DNA of 64,000 bases from Elusimicrobiota bacterium (GTDB lineage: Bacteria; Elusimicrobiota; Elusimicrobia; UBA1565; UBA9628). This document shows positions 25,896 to 36,876 of this stretch, piece after piece (the stretch's first letter is position 1; each line of letters starts with the position of its first letter). The notes below the pieces were generated by a model that saw nothing but the letters and a program-made list of their open reading frames with translations, made no database searches and was not told where the DNA came from. The position numbers and the translations under genes are program-made. The DNA lies in NCBI GenBank assembly GCA_027406905.1, contig DAHZHT010000003.1, positions 102,613 to 166,612 on the forward strand, written 5' to 3'.

Positions 25896-27350
25896 ATGTT
25901 GAACACGCTGCTAGCTTCCAAAAAAACAAAAATTTTAGCCACATTAGGCCCCGCATCTTCAAGCATGGAGATGATGGAAAAACTCTTAAAATCGGGCGTT
26001 AACGCTTTTCGTCTTAACTGTTCCCACGCTCCGATGGAAAAACTCGCTCCATTGGTCAATCAGATTAGAGCCGCCTCCGGAAAAACTCAAATCCCTTGCT
26101 CTATCGTGATGGACCTCCAAGGTCCTCGTCTTCGAATAGGAAATTTAGAGGGGGGGAAACCCATTCCCCTAATTCAGGGATCCACAATTCGGATCACCAC
26201 AAGGCCCATTTTGGGAACGCCTTCGGAAATACCAACGGATTTCAAAAAACTTCCCCAGGCGGTTTCTCTTAAATCTAAAATTTTATTGGATGATGGATCT
26301 AAAGTTTTAAAGGTCGTTAAAAAAGGCGATAATTTTGTAGATTGCGAAGTTGTGGTTGGAGGGATGCTCGCCGAGCATAAAGGAATGAACCTCCCGGGCG
26401 CCGATATCGATCTTCCCGCTTTAACCCGCAAAGATATCGAAGATTTGAAAGTGGGAATTAAAATGGGCATTAGCCATGTCGCTCTTTCCTTTGTCCGAAG
26501 GCCGGAAGACGTCATTCTCGCAAAAAAAATTCTCAAAGCCGCTAATTCTCCGATGAATATCATCGCGAAAATCGAACACCCACTTGGCATCGAAAACCTA
26601 GATTCGATTCTCAAGTTTTCGGACGGGATCATGGTAGCTAGAGGAGATCTGGCAGTGGAACTGTCTCCGGCAGAAGTTCCCAGTCTTCAGAAGCAAATGA
26701 TAAAAAAAGCCAATGAGATGGGAAAGCTTGGAATTGTAGCCACTCAAATGCTTGAGTCTATGATTTCAAAATCGACCCCGACCAGGGCCGAAGCCTCGGA
26801 TGTCGCCAACGCCATCTATGACGGCGCCGATGTCGTGATGCTTTCAGCGGAAACGGCCGTCGGCAAATATCCAATAGAAGCGGTCTCAATAATGGCCGAC
26901 ATTATCCAAAAAGCCGAGAACTCGCCGTTTCGCTACAACAATATCCCGCACGGGATCAACGACAACTCTAAAACCGGGTTCGCCAACGCCTTGGCCCGGG
27001 CGGCCCATGATGCCTGCGACGTAACCGGGGCCGATGCGGTGATTGTCTATACAATGACCGGATGGTCCGCCAAGGTCATGTCAAAATACAGGCCCAATGC
27101 GCCCATCTACGCTTTAACTCCCCTTCAATCGACGTTTAATCAGATCGCGCTTTATTGGGGGATTACGCCGATAATTTCTCCCTTGGGAAATTCCACCGAT
27201 CAAATGCTCTCCACGGGAGAAAGGACTCTTCTTAAAAAGAGTTTGATTAAAAAAGGGCAAACCGTTCTCATCACTGCGGGAGGAACGGCCAAGCACAAAG
27301 CCTCGAATATGCTTAAGATTATGGTCGTCGGCTCTCAAACTTACCGGTGA
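25896..27350 (+). CDS. pyk: Pyruvate kinase
   Basis: The 484-residue glycolytic enzyme transfers phosphate from PEP to ADP. It shows KTKILATLGPASSSM, the substrate motif RLNCSHA (usually RxNFSHG), IAKIEHPLGIEN with the catalytic Lys/Glu region, MVARGDLAVELSP, and the ATQMLESM...TRAEASDVANAIYDGADVVMLSAETAVGKYP block. The C-terminal allosteric domain is present. Length is normal. Its stop overlaps the cutA GTG start. Confidence 0.96.
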   Translation: MLNTLLASKKTKILATLGPASSSMEMMEKLLKSGVNAFRLNCSHAPMEKLAPLVNQIRAASGKTQIPCSIVMDLQGPRLRIGNLEGGKPIPLIQGSTIRITTRPILGTPSEIPTDFKKLPQAVSLKSKILLDDGSKVLKVVKKGDNFVDCEVVVGGMLAEHKGMNLPGADIDLPALTRKDIEDLKVGIKMGISHVALSFVRRPEDVILAKKILKAANSPMNIIAKIEHPLGIENLDSILKFSDGIMVARGDLAVELSPAEVPSLQKQMIKKANEMGKLGIVATQMLESMISKSTPTRAEASDVANAIYDGADVVMLSAETAVGKYPIEAVSIMADIIQKAENSPFRYNNIPHGINDNSKTGFANALARAAHDACDVTGADAVIVYTMTGWSAKVMSKYRPNAPIYALTPLQSTFNQIALYWGITPIISPLGNSTDQMLSTGERTLLKKSLIKKGQTVLITAGGTAKHKASNMLKIMVVGSQTYR

Positions 27351-27679
27351 AAAAATATTCTAAACCAAAATTTTGCCTGGCGTTGACGACGGTCTCAAAG
27401 AATTCGGAAGCCCGGAATCTGGCCCAAGCCTTAGTCAAGGAAAAACTGGCCGCCTGCGTCTCTTTAATTCCAATCTCGGCATCTTTTTATTTTTGGAAAA
27501 ACCGCGCGCAATCGGAAAAAGAAATTCTCCTATTGATTAAAACCAGGTCCGCTTTGATTGAGCGCCTCAAAAAATGGATTCTTAAGCGCCACAGCTACGA
27601 ACTTCCTGAATTTTTGACCCTTGAGATTAAAGACGGGCATTCTTCTTATCTTGATTGGATATCGAAAAGCACAAGGTAA
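27347..27679 (+). CDS. cutA: CutA1-like divalent-cation tolerance protein
   Basis: The 110-residue protein matches CutA1: ALVKEKLAACVSLIP, the FYFWKNRAQSEKEILLLIKTR strand pair, and ELPEFLTLEIKDG...YLDWI. CutA1 forms very stable PII-like trimers; its copper-tolerance role is uncertain in most species. It starts at a GTG overlapping the pyk stop (GTGA) and its TAA overlaps the maf start (TAATG). Confidence 0.87.
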   Translation: MKKYSKPKFCLALTTVSKNSEARNLAQALVKEKLAACVSLIPISASFYFWKNRAQSEKEILLLIKTRSALIERLKKWILKRHSYELPEFLTLEIKDGHSSYLDWISKSTR

Positions 27680-28278
27680 TGCGTCCGCTAAAACCGCTCA
27701 TTTTAGCCTCCTCTTCTCCCCAGCGCAAAAAACTTCTCTCTAAGCTCAAAATTCCGTTCAAAATTATTCCCAGCCATGTTTCGGAGAACACCCGCGAGAG
27801 AAATCCCCGAAAGATGGTTATTCAACTCGCGGTCAAAAAAGCGCTGTTTGTGGCCAAAAGAAATAAAGAATTTTGGGTTTTGGGAGCCGACACCACCGTC
27901 GTATCGAGAGGCAAGATCATAGGAAAACCCAGAAACGAGAAAGACTCAAGGCGCATTATTGAATTTCTAAACGGGCACAAACACAAAGTCTATACCGGCG
28001 CGGCTCTCGTTATTGACGGCGGGAAAATAATTTTTAAAACCGCCTCTGTCACCAAACTTCAGGCCAAAAAATTGGGGGAAAAAGAGCTTTCATCTTTGGC
28101 CGGAAAGCATTTGGATAAGGCCGGCTCTTACGCCGTTCAGGACCGAGACGATCCTTTTATTGAATCCATTGACGGCCCCTTGGACAATGTCATCGGTCTT
28201 CACCTTGACGCGGTTAAATCTCTAATCGCGAAAGGCCAGCGCGCCTACGCCTCTCGCGCTTCCGGCAAAACAAAGTAA
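27679..28278 (+). CDS. maf: Maf-like nucleotide pyrophosphatase
   Basis: The 199-residue protein has the Maf N-terminal motif LILASSSPQRKKLL, the catalytic region LGADTTVVSRGKIIGKP, a HKVYTGAAL strand and the KAGSYAVQD segment followed by IDGPLDNVIGL. Maf proteins hydrolyse non-canonical or modified NTPs and influence septum formation. The ATG at 27679 is chosen because it overlaps the cutA stop and immediately precedes the conserved motif. The last 34 bp overlap the convergent histidine kinase gene. Confidence 0.92.
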   Translation: MRPLKPLILASSSPQRKKLLSKLKIPFKIIPSHVSENTRERNPRKMVIQLAVKKALFVAKRNKEFWVLGADTTVVSRGKIIGKPRNEKDSRRIIEFLNGHKHKVYTGAALVIDGGKIIFKTASVTKLQAKKLGEKELSSLAGKHLDKAGSYAVQDRDDPFIESIDGPLDNVIGLHLDAVKSLIAKGQRAYASRASGKTK

Positions 28279-29654
28279 AAGCAGGCTCCTCTAGGCTTTG
28301 CGTCTTCAATCCCGATCGTTCCCTTATGCCTCAGAATCACTTTTTCGCACAAGGCCAGGCCCAATCCGACGTTTCCGATATGACGCTTAATCTCTTTTTG
28401 GAAGAATTTTTTGAAAATATCTTTGCGCGCCTCCTTAGGAATTCCGGGACCGGAATCAGAAACGCTGACTCTGACCCCCTCATGCGTTTTTGAAATTGAA
28501 AGCTGGATAGCGCCTCCCTGCGGAGTGTGTTCAATGGCGTTATAGATCAGATTATCAAGAACCCTTCTTAGTAAAACCGGATCTCCCAAAACGGACGGAT
28601 AGGCCTTGGGTATTGGATCGACTGAAATCGTCTGCCCCCGAGATCTGGCGACTAAATCAAAATCTCTTTGAGCGGAAATTATCATGGCTCCCAAGTCGAC
28701 AAAAGAGGCGTCTTGGGAATAAGACTTTTCCTCCATTTTAGCCAACTGCAAAACATCTTCCACCATCCGATGAAGGCGTTCCACGGAAGATTGGACCATC
28801 CTGAAAGTTCTCTCCAGAATCAGCCAGTCTTTGAGCGGCAGTTTCTCCGAAACCTCTTCATTAATAAAGGAAATTCCGGCTCGAATGACCGTAATCGGGC
28901 TTTTAAAATCATGAACCAACATCGCCGCAAGTTCCGCTTTTTCCGCCTCCAACTCGCTGCGGCGGCGAATTTCTTTTTTCAAAGAGTGTCCCAGGGAATT
29001 AAAGGCCTCGGTTAAGCGCCAGGCCTCGTCTTTTATTTTTCCGTCCAATTTAATGGGCTTAAAGTTTTCCGGGTCCTCCGCCAAGGATTCAATGCGAGGA
29101 ACCAAACGTTCAAGGCGAAAACCAAGCCATGTTCCCATCAGCCAGGCGCTAAGGATAATGGCCAAAAAAGCCATCACCGCCGAGGCAATCGCTTGGGCCT
29201 GCACGCGGCTCAAGCTATTTTCCACGGAATCAGTATGAAAAGAGACTAAAAGTTTTCCCCAACGCCCATGGGGAAGTCTAAAAGGAGATTCTAAATCATA
29301 AAAACCGTCCGAGCATTTGGACATAGAAAGCCCGGGGTGAGGCAAGCGTTTAAGCCACATCATTTGATCGGACCTTTGCAATAAATATTTTCCGCGATTA
29401 TCCAAAATAGAAATCGCGGCAATGCCTGTCTGGCGAATCATATCTCCTAGGTATTTCTCGACTTGATTCCAATGCCCGCGCGCCGCTTCTTTGTTAATGA
29501 GGACCTCAATGGCTTTCTGTTCGGATTGAGCCATATTCTCGGCCAATAGAAAAGATTCTCGTTTGACCGACAAGACGTAAAGGTATTGAAAACCGGCGGC
29601 CAGAATGAGGCCGTAAAGCGAAAAAACAAGGACTAAGCGAACGCTGAGACTCAT
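28245..29654 (-). CDS. Sensor histidine kinase
   Basis: The 469-residue protein has two membrane helices (about residues 5-27 and 155-178) flanking a periplasmic sensor of about 125 residues, a HAMP-like linker, an HisKA domain with the phospho-accepting His in LVHDFKSPITVIRAG, and an HATPase domain with DNLIYNAIEHT (N box), VSVSDSGPGIP (G1) and GLGLALCEKV (G2). No response regulator gene is next to it. Its ATG overlaps the cpaF stop (ATGA), so the two proteins are made together. Confidence 0.92.
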   Translation of the reverse strand: MSLSVRLVLVFSLYGLILAAGFQYLYVLSVKRESFLLAENMAQSEQKAIEVLINKEAARGHWNQVEKYLGDMIRQTGIAAISILDNRGKYLLQRSDQMMWLKRLPHPGLSMSKCSDGFYDLESPFRLPHGRWGKLLVSFHTDSVENSLSRVQAQAIASAVMAFLAIILSAWLMGTWLGFRLERLVPRIESLAEDPENFKPIKLDGKIKDEAWRLTEAFNSLGHSLKKEIRRRSELEAEKAELAAMLVHDFKSPITVIRAGISFINEEVSEKLPLKDWLILERTFRMVQSSVERLHRMVEDVLQLAKMEEKSYSQDASFVDLGAMIISAQRDFDLVARSRGQTISVDPIPKAYPSVLGDPVLLRRVLDNLIYNAIEHTPQGGAIQLSISKTHEGVRVSVSDSGPGIPKEARKDIFKKFFQKEIKRHIGNVGLGLALCEKVILRHKGTIGIEDAKPRGACFYFVLPEAREA

Positions 29655-30703
29655 GAATTTTCAAAAAAATTCATCGGCGGTTCAAAACCTTGGCTCCTTA
29701 ATTGATCGTAAAATTTGGGTCTTAAGCCCGTGCTTTTAAGAGAAACGGACATCCCCTCGGGCGATTTTCGAATATCCGCTGAAAAAAGTTCCGACATGGT
29801 GATATTGTCTAATTCCATACCAGTCACTTCAACGACGGAAATGACGCGCCGTTTCCCGTCCGCCAAACGCGCCATGAAGACAATCAAGTCAAGCGCAGTC
29901 GAGATTTGAGAGCGAACCGCCTTGAGCGGCATCTCAATTCCCGACATTAAAACCAAGGTCTCTAATCGCGCCAAGACCTCGCGGGAAGAACTGGCATGAA
30001 GCGTACTTAAAAGACCGTCTTGGCCCACATTCATCGCTCCCAGCATATCGGCCGCTTCAGGGCCTCTACATTCCCCGACGATTAGGCGGTCAGGACGCAT
30101 CCGAAGCGTGTTAATGACGAGTTCTCTTAACGTAATATCGGGAAGCCCGCTTTGATCGGCAATCCGCGTCCTTAAATACATCACGTGCGGCTGAGGCAAG
30201 GTGAGTTCCGGAGTATCCTCAAGAATCAAAATCCGCTCTTGGGGTTGGCAATGCGCCGCCAATGCGTTGAGCAAGGTCGTTTTTCCCGAACTCGTGCCTC
30301 CGCAGATCATGATATTTTTCTTTAATTGAACGGCATAGACCAGAAAATTCGCGCAGGCGGCGCTTAAGGTTTGGAGTTGAACCATCTCTTCAATTGAAGG
30401 GCGCTTCTGGGGACGCTTGCGAACCGTTAAAGCGAGAGATTTCACGATTGGGTAGCCGATTGCGTGTATGCGAGAACCGTCGACGCCGAGCAAATCCGCA
30501 TACGGCCTTTGCGGAGTCAGGGTCGCCGCCCCGGCTATGGATTTCAAAACCTCCTGGCGTTCTGGATTTCCGAGGACCAGAGAAGTTTTTTCGACAAAAG
30601 ATAAACCCGAACGCTCGATATAAACCGCGCCATCTTCATTAACCATCACTTCGATGACGGCGCTATTATTCATCAGTTTTAAAAATTCTTCCACCATGTT
30701 CAT
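29651..30703 (-). CDS. cpaF: CpaF/TadA-family secretion or pilus ATPase
   Basis: The 350-residue type II/IV secretion ATPase has Walker A GGTSSGKTT (residues 135-143), the Asp box EDTPELTLPQPHVMYLRTR, Walker B MRPDRLIVGECRGPEAADMLGAMNVGQDG and the His box STLHASS. CpaF powers Flp-type (Tad) pilus assembly. This copy is shorter at the N-terminus than usual (about 430-480 residues) and no other tad genes adjoin it. It is coupled by ATGA to the downstream histidine kinase, an unusual neighbour. Confidence 0.9.
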   Translation of the reverse strand: MNMVEEFLKLMNNSAVIEVMVNEDGAVYIERSGLSFVEKTSLVLGNPERQEVLKSIAGAATLTPQRPYADLLGVDGSRIHAIGYPIVKSLALTVRKRPQKRPSIEEMVQLQTLSAACANFLVYAVQLKKNIMICGGTSSGKTTLLNALAAHCQPQERILILEDTPELTLPQPHVMYLRTRIADQSGLPDITLRELVINTLRMRPDRLIVGECRGPEAADMLGAMNVGQDGLLSTLHASSSREVLARLETLVLMSGIEMPLKAVRSQISTALDLIVFMARLADGKRRVISVVEVTGMELDNITMSELFSADIRKSPEGMSVSLKSTGLRPKFYDQLRSQGFEPPMNFFENS

Positions 30704-30755
30704 TCCCTAATCCTATCACATTCCGATTAAATTCAATCCTCCGTTTAAATTCCGT

Positions 30756-30784
30756 TTGACTCCCGTCGAGAAATGAGCTATGAT
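30756..30784 (+). promoter_or_regulatory. Strong sigma-70-type promoter upstream of dnaA
   Basis: TTGACT (30756-30761) and TATGAT (30779-30784) are 17 bp apart. Transcription should start near 30791, right at the base of the terminator hairpin at 30793-30817. Confidence 0.72.
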
Positions 30785-30792
30785 AAAGACAA

Positions 30793-30829
30793 GGAATGCG
30801 CCTGGTGTTCGCATTCCTGTTTCTTTTAT
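30793..30829 (+). terminator. Intrinsic terminator directly behind the promoter (attenuator or tiny RNA)
   Basis: GGAATGCG (30793-30800) pairs perfectly with CGCATTCC (30810-30817) around a 9-nt loop, followed by TGTTTCTTTTAT. It begins about 9 nt after the -10 box, so the expected product is an RNA of roughly 35-40 nt. It lies 120 bp upstream of dnaA. Confidence 0.65.
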
Positions 30830-30863
30830 ATCAGACGAATTAATTTGCCGCAGGGGGTCGTGT

Positions 30864-30908
30864 TTGACTGAATTTTTTAGTAAAAAATACTTATTTTTAA
30901 AATATAAT
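30864..30908 (+). promoter_or_regulatory. Candidate promoter elements and AT-rich stretch upstream of dnaA
   Basis: TTGACT (30864-30869) and TATAAT (30903-30908) occur in an A/T-rich stretch but are 33 bp apart, too far to act as one promoter. Either could pair with a weaker partner. They lie between the short terminator and the DnaA box at the dnaA start. Confidence 0.35.
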
Positions 30909-30947
30909 TTAAAAGAACACCCTCTAGATTCACATAGGTGGAAAACC

Positions 30948-30956
30948 TGTGGATAA
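30948..30956 (-). promoter_or_regulatory. DnaA box overlapping the dnaA start codon
   Basis: TGTGGATAA is the exact complement of the consensus DnaA box TTATCCACA. The GTG start codon of dnaA (30949-30951) lies inside it, so DnaA bound here could block its own translation-initiation region or transcription. Confidence 0.7.
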
Positions 30957-32316
30957 CTCTCAAATAACCGCTTTATGGTCACAAACCATTACTGAGCTTC
31001 GCGGTGAAATTGGGGATGAACAAGCGGACTTGTGGCTTCAACCCATTGAATCAATCAATTTAGATCATGGGGTTTTGCGTCTCAAGGTCCCCAATAAATA
31101 TTTTTCTGATTGGATTAAAAAAAATTATCAGAAAAAAATTCTAGAGCATTTCAAAAAAAACCTGGAGTCGGTTTCTTCAATTGACTATGATTACGATCTA
31201 ACCAAGGACATCAAAAACGGCATTCTTGAGACCGATCCTATTTCAGAACCAAGCCCTCAATATGATTTTAGAGCCAGCGATTTAAACCCGAAATACACTT
31301 TTTCGACTTTTGTCGTGGGGGCTTCCAACCGCTTTGCCCATGCGACCGCCGAAGCCATCGTCAAAAAACCTGGAATCCAATACAATCCTTTCGTAATCTA
31401 CGGCGGCGTCGGGCTTGGGAAAACCCACCTCATGCACGCGATAGGACACGCCTTGAGAAAAGAAAATCCCTCCACACGCGTTCTCTACACCACTTCCGAA
31501 CAATTCGTCAACGAATATGTGGAATGCATCCGCCATAACACGACCGAAAACTTTCGCAATAAATATCGAAGTTTAGATTGCCTTTTAATGGATGATCTCC
31601 AATTTTTAATCGCTAAAGAACGAAGCGAGGAAGAGTTTTTTCATACCTTTAACGCCCTTTTTAACGCGCACAAGCAATTGGTGATATCTTCGGATCGCTC
31701 GCCCAAAGAAATGACTCCTTATGAAAAGCGCCTGATTTCAAGGCTTGAGTGGGGGGTTATCGCCGATATCAAGATTCCGGATATAGAAACCCGCATCGCC
31801 ATTTTAAGAAAAAAAGCCGAGCTCGAAGGCTTCTTTGTCCCGGATGACGTGATTTTGTTTCTCTCCAGCTCCATTAAAACCAACGTTCGCGCCTTGGAAG
31901 GAGCCTTGATTCGCCTTAAAGCTTTTTCTTTAGCGACAGGCAACCCTCTCTCGATTGATTACGCGAAAGAAATTTTGAAAGACTCGATCGCCAACGAAAA
32001 TTCGTATTCTATATCAGTTGAAACGATTCAAAGGGTGGTCGCTTATAAATATTCGGTAGACGTCAAAGATTTAAAAGGGAGTCAGCGCTACGCTTCTATT
32101 TCCATTCCCAGGCAGGTCGCCATGTATTTATGCTGCGCGATGACCGATATGTCTCTTAAAGATATTGGGAGAGCTTTTGGCGGAAAAGATCATACGACTG
32201 TTATTCACGCGCGGGATAAAATCAGAAAAAAAGTCGAAGAAGACCCCTTTTTCCTGGAAATGATCAATAAACTTCAGTCTGATATCAAAATGGTTGAAGA
32301 TAAAAAATTTGAGTGA
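30949..32316 (+). CDS. dnaA: Chromosomal replication initiator protein DnaA
   Basis: The 455-residue initiator has an N-terminal domain I (LWSQTITEL...ADLWLQPIE), a linker, AAA+ domain III with Walker A GGVGLGKTH and Walker B CLLMDDLQF, and DNA-binding domain IV ending in the DnaA signature DMSLKDIGRAFGGKDHTTV. It starts at GTG 30949 with AGGTGG about 8 nt upstream. Gene order dnaA-dnaN-DUF721-gyrB-gyrA marks the chromosomal origin region. Confidence 0.98.
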   Translation: MDNSQITALWSQTITELRGEIGDEQADLWLQPIESINLDHGVLRLKVPNKYFSDWIKKNYQKKILEHFKKNLESVSSIDYDYDLTKDIKNGILETDPISEPSPQYDFRASDLNPKYTFSTFVVGASNRFAHATAEAIVKKPGIQYNPFVIYGGVGLGKTHLMHAIGHALRKENPSTRVLYTTSEQFVNEYVECIRHNTTENFRNKYRSLDCLLMDDLQFLIAKERSEEEFFHTFNALFNAHKQLVISSDRSPKEMTPYEKRLISRLEWGVIADIKIPDIETRIAILRKKAELEGFFVPDDVILFLSSSIKTNVRALEGALIRLKAFSLATGNPLSIDYAKEILKDSIANENSYSISVETIQRVVAYKYSVDVKDLKGSQRYASISIPRQVAMYLCCAMTDMSLKDIGRAFGGKDHTTVIHARDKIRKKVEEDPFFLEMINKLQSDIKMVEDKKFE

Positions 32317-32503
32317 TAAAGATGGGGATAAAGAGCTTAAAGCTTAAAAATTTTGTTTATAAAAAATTTTTTGTGAATACTGTGGATAAAATTTTACTTT
32401 TAAGCTTTTAACGAAAGCATGGTTTTTTATTTAATTTTAAAAGAGATTTTTATGATTGGAAGAGTTTATCCACAAAACCCAGGCCTATACTAAGGATATG
32501 AAT
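32317..32503. other. oriC: Candidate replication origin (dnaA-dnaN intergenic, oriC)
   Basis: This 187-bp gap is strongly A/T-rich (runs such as AAAAATTTTTT and TTTTTTATTTAATTTTAAAA) and holds two perfect, inverted DnaA boxes: TGTGGATAA at 32381-32389 and TTATCCACA at 32466-32474, with AT-rich DNA between them. Together with the box at the dnaA start this is the expected structure of a bipartite origin with a DNA-unwinding element. Fewer boxes are visible than in many origins, so weaker sites probably exist. Confidence 0.75.
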
Positions 32504-33631
32504 ATGAAAGTTACTTGTAATAAAAACGATCTAGTGGATGGAATTCAAACGATTCAAGCGGGATTATCCAGCCGAACCACTCTTCCCATATTAATGAATT
32601 TTCTTTTAGAGACTGAAGGCTCTCTCTTAAAACTCACGGCAACGGATCTGGAAATAGGGGTTAAACATTACGTTAAAGCTCAAATAGAAAGCGCGGGAAG
32701 CATCGCCGTTCCCGCTAAAAAATTTTCAGAAATGCTGCATAGTTTTCCGGAAGGCCAAAATATTTCTCTAAACATTGACTCTAATGGAAAACTTTCCCTC
32801 AGATGCGGAAGGTCTTATTTTTTAGTTTCCGGAAGCCCTAAAAACGAATATCCGGTTTTTCCAACCGTCAATAAAGAAAAAACTTTCAGCGTTTTAGCGG
32901 AGCCAATTTTGGAGATGATTTCAAAAACCTTGTTTTCGACTTCCCTGCCGGAAGTTAATCACGTGTTAAGCGGAGTTTTTTGGTCCGCCGAAAAGGGAAA
33001 ATTGGATATGATCGCCACCGACGGCCGCCGCCTGGCTGTCAGCTCTCAAGAAGCTCTTCCTAAAGAAGCCAGTTTTCAATCTATTATTCCGCATAAAACC
33101 CTTTCCGAGTTTTTACGGCTGGCCGCTCTTCATAAAATAGATTCTGATTCCGCTAAAAAGATTAAAATTACCATTACGGAAAATCAAATCGTGTTTGAAT
33201 TTAATCAAACCACTCTTTTATCTCGTTTGGTCAGCGGAACTTTTCCTAACTATAAAAGGGTGATACCGGAAAAGACAGATTTCTCTATCACCGCCAACAC
33301 CGCCGATTTATTGACCTCAACCAAGCGCGCCGCTCTATGCGTGGGGGATCGCGGCGGAACGGTTTCTTATTCGCTTAATCCGGAAGCCCTTAAAATTTCT
33401 GCGATTAGCCCTTATTCCGAATATGACGACGAAATTCCAATCAAATATTCCGGAAGCAAATTTGATATCGCCTTTAACCCGGCGTTTATGGTTGAAGCGC
33501 TCAAGAGAATTGATTCTGAATCGGTTCGGATGAGTTTTACGACTTCTTCAAACCCTGTTCGCATCGAACCCGAAAAAGGGAAAGACTATTTCTTTATCAT
33601 TATGCCGATGAGAGTCGAGGCCCCGGTGTGA
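32504..33631 (+). CDS. dnaN: DNA polymerase III beta sliding clamp
   Basis: The 375-residue clamp shows three repeated domains, with SRTTLPILMNFLLE in domain I, ATDGRRLAVSSQEALP in domain II and the C-terminal YFFIIMPMRV strand. It encircles DNA as a dimer and tethers the polymerase. Of two close ATGs (32498 and 32504), the second is preferred because AAGG is at a normal distance and MKVTC is a typical beta-clamp start. The stop overlaps the next GTG (GTGA). Confidence 0.96.
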   Translation: MKVTCNKNDLVDGIQTIQAGLSSRTTLPILMNFLLETEGSLLKLTATDLEIGVKHYVKAQIESAGSIAVPAKKFSEMLHSFPEGQNISLNIDSNGKLSLRCGRSYFLVSGSPKNEYPVFPTVNKEKTFSVLAEPILEMISKTLFSTSLPEVNHVLSGVFWSAEKGKLDMIATDGRRLAVSSQEALPKEASFQSIIPHKTLSEFLRLAALHKIDSDSAKKIKITITENQIVFEFNQTTLLSRLVSGTFPNYKRVIPEKTDFSITANTADLLTSTKRAALCVGDRGGTVSYSLNPEALKISAISPYSEYDDEIPIKYSGSKFDIAFNPAFMVEALKRIDSESVRMSFTTSSNPVRIEPEKGKDYFFIIMPMRVEAPV

Positions 33632-33930
33632 TTTCAAGCGGAAAAGATTTAGTTCGATCGTTTCAGTTTCGGACCGGCCTTAATTTAGACCGTATGGCGG
33701 TTCTTAACTCCGTTTGGGATAAGGAGTGGGGATATGTGAATTATTGGAAGCTGTCCGGGGTTAAAAAGGGAAAGGTTTTAATTCAGGTTTCGTCTTCCGC
33801 CGCGGCCCAAGAGCTTCAGGCGAGAAGCCGGCAGGTTGTCGAGAGCTTAAACAAATATTTTCAAAAACCCTGGGTTAAAGGGGTCGTGTCCAGTTTTAAA
33901 AAGCCGGGTGAAAACGCGTTTGATAGGTAG
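33628..33930 (+). CDS. DUF721/DciA-like protein
   Basis: This 100-residue protein sits between dnaN and gyrB, the usual place of DUF721 genes. It has the small basic domain with VWDKEWGYVNYWKLSGVKKGKVLIQVSSSAAAQELQ, matching the conserved DciA strand-helix unit. DciA proteins load or operate the replicative helicase in bacteria lacking DnaC/DnaI. The family call rests on pattern and position. GTG start overlapping dnaN. Confidence 0.75.
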   Translation: MISSGKDLVRSFQFRTGLNLDRMAVLNSVWDKEWGYVNYWKLSGVKKGKVLIQVSSSAAAQELQARSRQVVESLNKYFQKPWVKGVVSSFKKPGENAFDR

Positions 33931-36513
<2,583 letters not shown>

Positions 36514-36540
36514 TTTAAATTCCGATTCGCGCATGGTTTT

Positions 36541-36876
36541 ATGATTCCCAATCAGGTTCAGCCGCTTATTTCGGAAATGGTGAATCGAATTGTCGCCGGG
36601 TTTGACCCGGAGGAGATCATACTTTTTGGTTCTCAAGCCCGCGGCGAAGCCGGCAAGGACAGCGACGTGGATTTAGCGGTTATTTTTTCAAGTTTGCCAG
36701 GTCGGCATATGGACAGGGCAGTCGAAATCCATAGGTGTCTTCATGGGATGGGCATATCTAAGGACATCATCGTATTGACGCGGCAAGACTATGAAGAGCA
36801 AAAACCATGGGTGGGGACTATTGGCCGCATCGTCGCTCGAGATGGAAAGGTTCTCTATAAAAAGGCCGAATCATGA
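36541..36876 (+). CDS. MNT-type nucleotidyltransferase (MntA-like)
   Basis: The 111-residue protein has the minimal nucleotidyltransferase signature G-S-x10-D-x-D (ILFGSQARGE...DSDVDLAV). This family is the antitoxin half of MNT/HEPN modules and can AMPylate or otherwise neutralise the HEPN partner. It sits 27 bp after gyrB and overlaps the HEPN gene by ATGA, so the pair is co-translated. Its placement inside the gyrase region is unusual. Confidence 0.9.
   Translation: MIPNQVQPLISEMVNRIVAGFDPEEIILFGSQARGEAGKDSDVDLAVIFSSLPGRHMDRAVEIHRCLHGMGISKDIIVLTRQDYEEQKPWVGTIGRIVARDGKVLYKKAES

Noticed and set aside
30864..30908. TTGACT and TATAAT as one dnaA promoter
   Set aside because: They are 33 bp apart; only single elements with weak partners are possible.
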